From contig PMEC01000051.1 of the NCBI GenBank assembly GCA_003155705.1, forward strand, positions 7,152-13,550: 6,399 nucleotides of DNA. The letters are read 5' to 3'. The notes under the pieces are model-generated. The model did no database searches and was not told the origin of the DNA. It saw nothing but the letters and a program-made list of their open reading frames with translations. Origin of the DNA: Bacteroidales bacterium. GTDB taxonomy: Bacteria; Bacteroidota; Bacteroidia; Bacteroidales; VadinHA17. Position numbers and translations under genes: made by a program. Below, one piece after another: positions 5,066-6,399 of this stretch (its first letter is position 1; every line of letters starts with the position of its first letter).

Positions 5066-6399
5066 ATGAAATCATTCATATCATTCCTGACCATTTTCTT
5101 TGTTACTGTTGTTCTTTCAGCAAAAGATAGTTATAAAATCAATCCATTAATAGATGTGGTTCATTATGAGTTTAATATCAATGTGAACGACTCCGATAAT
5201 GTAATTGCCGGAAATGCCAGAATAACTTTGAAATTCAATGGTTCAGTTTCATCATTCGAACTTGACCTGAAAAATGTTGATTCTACCGGCAAAGGGATGA
5301 CGATAAAATCAATAACCTGCTCAGGTGGTAATATTAAATGGAATCATAGAAATAATAAGGTAAATATAACCCTGGATTCACCGGTTTTTGCCGGTTCACT
5401 TGGTGAATTTACCCTTATTTATTCAGGAATTCCTGCTGATGGTTTAATAATTTCAAAAAACAAATTTGGCAACCGGACTTTTTTTGCTGATCACTGGCCT
5501 GACAGGGCAAGGAACTATCTGCCCTGTGTTGACAATCCCGCAGACAAGGCAACAGTTGATTTTATCATCATCTCCCCCAGACGTTATGAAGTCGTAGCCA
5601 GTGGTTATCTGGTTGAACAGAGTGACCTGCCAGACGGAACCAAAATCACTCATTGGAAGGAGGATGTTCCCCTGCCGACAAAAGTAATGACATTTGGAGC
5701 TGCATCATTTGCTATTCAACTTGCCGGGAATGTGAACGGGATACCTGTCTGGACATGGGTTTATCCGGAAAACAGGAAAGAGGGATTTTCTGATTATTCA
5801 ATTGCTTTAAAGCCATTGGCATTCTACACAAAGCTCATTGGACCCTATTCTTATGAAAAGCTTGCAAACGTTCAATCTAAGACCATTTTCGGCGGTCTTG
5901 AAAATGCAGGTTGTATATTCTATTCTGAAAATTCCGTGACCGGGCAAGGGAATGCGGAAGGTCTTATGGCTCATGAAATTGCACATCAATGGTTTGGAAA
6001 TTCTGTAACTGAGGCAGATTGGCACCATATATGGCTGAGTGAAGGATTTGCCACTTATCTTACATCTGTCTATATGGAGAAGACGTATGGTAAGGAAAAA
6101 CTGAATGAAAGTATGAAATCTGCCCGCGACAGAGTTCTTAGATCGTTTGAAAGGTCACCTGGGCCGGTAATTGATACAACAATAACTGATCTGATGAAAT
6201 TATTAAGTGCAAATTCTTATCAGAAAGGAGCCTGGGTTCTTCATATGCTCAGGCAGAACATTGGTGATGAATCCTTCTGGAAAGGTATGCGATCATTTTA
6301 CGAACGGTTCAGGAATAGTAATGCTTTGACCTCCGATTTTGAAAAGGTTATGGAAGAGGTGAGTGGAAAGAATCTTGAAAAGTTCTTTCATCAATGGCT
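5066..6399 (+). CDS. Secreted M1 family zinc aminopeptidase (3'-truncated by window edge)
   Basis: M1 metallopeptidases remove N-terminal residues from peptides. Reading from the ATG at 5066 gives 444 uninterrupted codons to the edge. Residues 1-19 (MKSFISFLTIFFVTVVLSA) look like a Sec signal peptide with cleavage near Ala19, so the protein should act in the periplasm or outside the cell. A beta-rich N-terminal domain (about 25-220) includes YLPCVDNPADKATVDF (151-166), the counterpart of the family's CxDEPxxKA segment. The catalytic domain has the exopeptidase motif GGLEN (276-280, GxMEN with Leu for Met), HEIAH (303-307) and Glu326 in WLSEGFATY after an 18-residue spacing. The zinc ligands are thus His303, His307 and Glu326, with Glu304 as general base. 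Tyr385 in SYQKGAW fits the transition-state tyrosine. The C-terminal helical region is off the window. It is divergent from DUF4290-murA, and no strong ribosome binding site is seen. Confidence 0.94.
   Translation, partial: MKSFISFLTIFFVTVVLSAKDSYKINPLIDVVHYEFNINVNDSDNVIAGNARITLKFNGSVSSFELDLKNVDSTGKGMTIKSITCSGGNIKWNHRNNKVNITLDSPVFAGSLGEFTLIYSGIPADGLIISKNKFGNRTFFADHWPDRARNYLPCVDNPADKATVDFIIISPRRYEVVASGYLVEQSDLPDGTKITHWKEDVPLPTKVMTFGAASFAIQLAGNVNGIPVWTWVYPENRKEGFSDYSIALKPLAFYTKLIGPYSYEKLANVQSKTIFGGLENAGCIFYSENSVTGQGNAEGLMAHEIAHQWFGNSVTEADWHHIWLSEGFATYLTSVYMEKTYGKEKLNESMKSARDRVLRSFERSPGPVIDTTITDLMKLLSANSYQKGAWVLHMLRQNIGDESFWKGMRSFYERFRNSNALTSDFEKVMEEVSGKNLEKFFHQW

Noticed and set aside
5453..6028. 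Minus-strand open frames opposite the M1 peptidase (5453-5653, 5807-6028)
   Set aside because: They are shadows of a coding frame that carries the complete zinc-binding motif.
1..6399. CRISPR array, tRNA or rRNA gene, insertion sequence, toxin-antitoxin or defence system
   Set aside because: No regularly spaced repeats, tRNA-like cloverleaf, transposase motif or defence-gene domain was seen on either strand.

Overview
The window looks like chromosomal DNA from a member of the Bacteroidota, probably near the Bacteroidales. The evidence is the protein content (a DUF4290 protein coupled to a Bacteroidota-type MurA carrying the GGDKIGRRRLD loop), moderately AT-rich DNA, weak or absent Shine-Dalgarno sequences, and upstream boxes fitting the phylum's TAnnTTTG -7 promoter element. 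No database search was possible, so family names come from motif recognition.

Layout. Four complete genes and one partial gene lie on the minus strand, and one partial gene lies on the plus strand. From the left: a 3'-truncated ABC transporter ATPase (1-599, minus); a 225-bp gap with a degenerate inverted/direct repeat; dnaJ (825-1973, minus); an 82-bp gap; grpE (2056-2712, minus); a 237-bp gap with a perfect 13-bp palindrome, a three-copy 8-bp tandem repeat and a purine/G-rich tract; murA (2950-4254, minus); a DUF4290 gene (4254-4901, minus) whose stop codon overlaps the murA start by one base; a 164-bp divergent intergenic region with a promoter candidate on each strand; and a 3'-truncated M1 zinc aminopeptidase with a signal peptide (5066-6399, plus).

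How the genes work together. DUF4290-murA is a translationally coupled pair tied to the first committed step of peptidoglycan synthesis. grpE-dnaJ encodes the two co-chaperones of DnaK, with dnaK itself not in the window. The ABC ATPase may be read through from dnaJ or have its own promoter. The M1 peptidase is a separate, divergent unit for exported peptide degradation.

This is mainly an ordinary housekeeping region, and I see no convincing undescribed system. The points most worth a second look are the Asp-for-Cys catalytic substitution in MurA (predicted fosfomycin insensitivity), the tight coupling of the uncharacterised DUF4290 protein to murA, and the palindrome in front of grpE.
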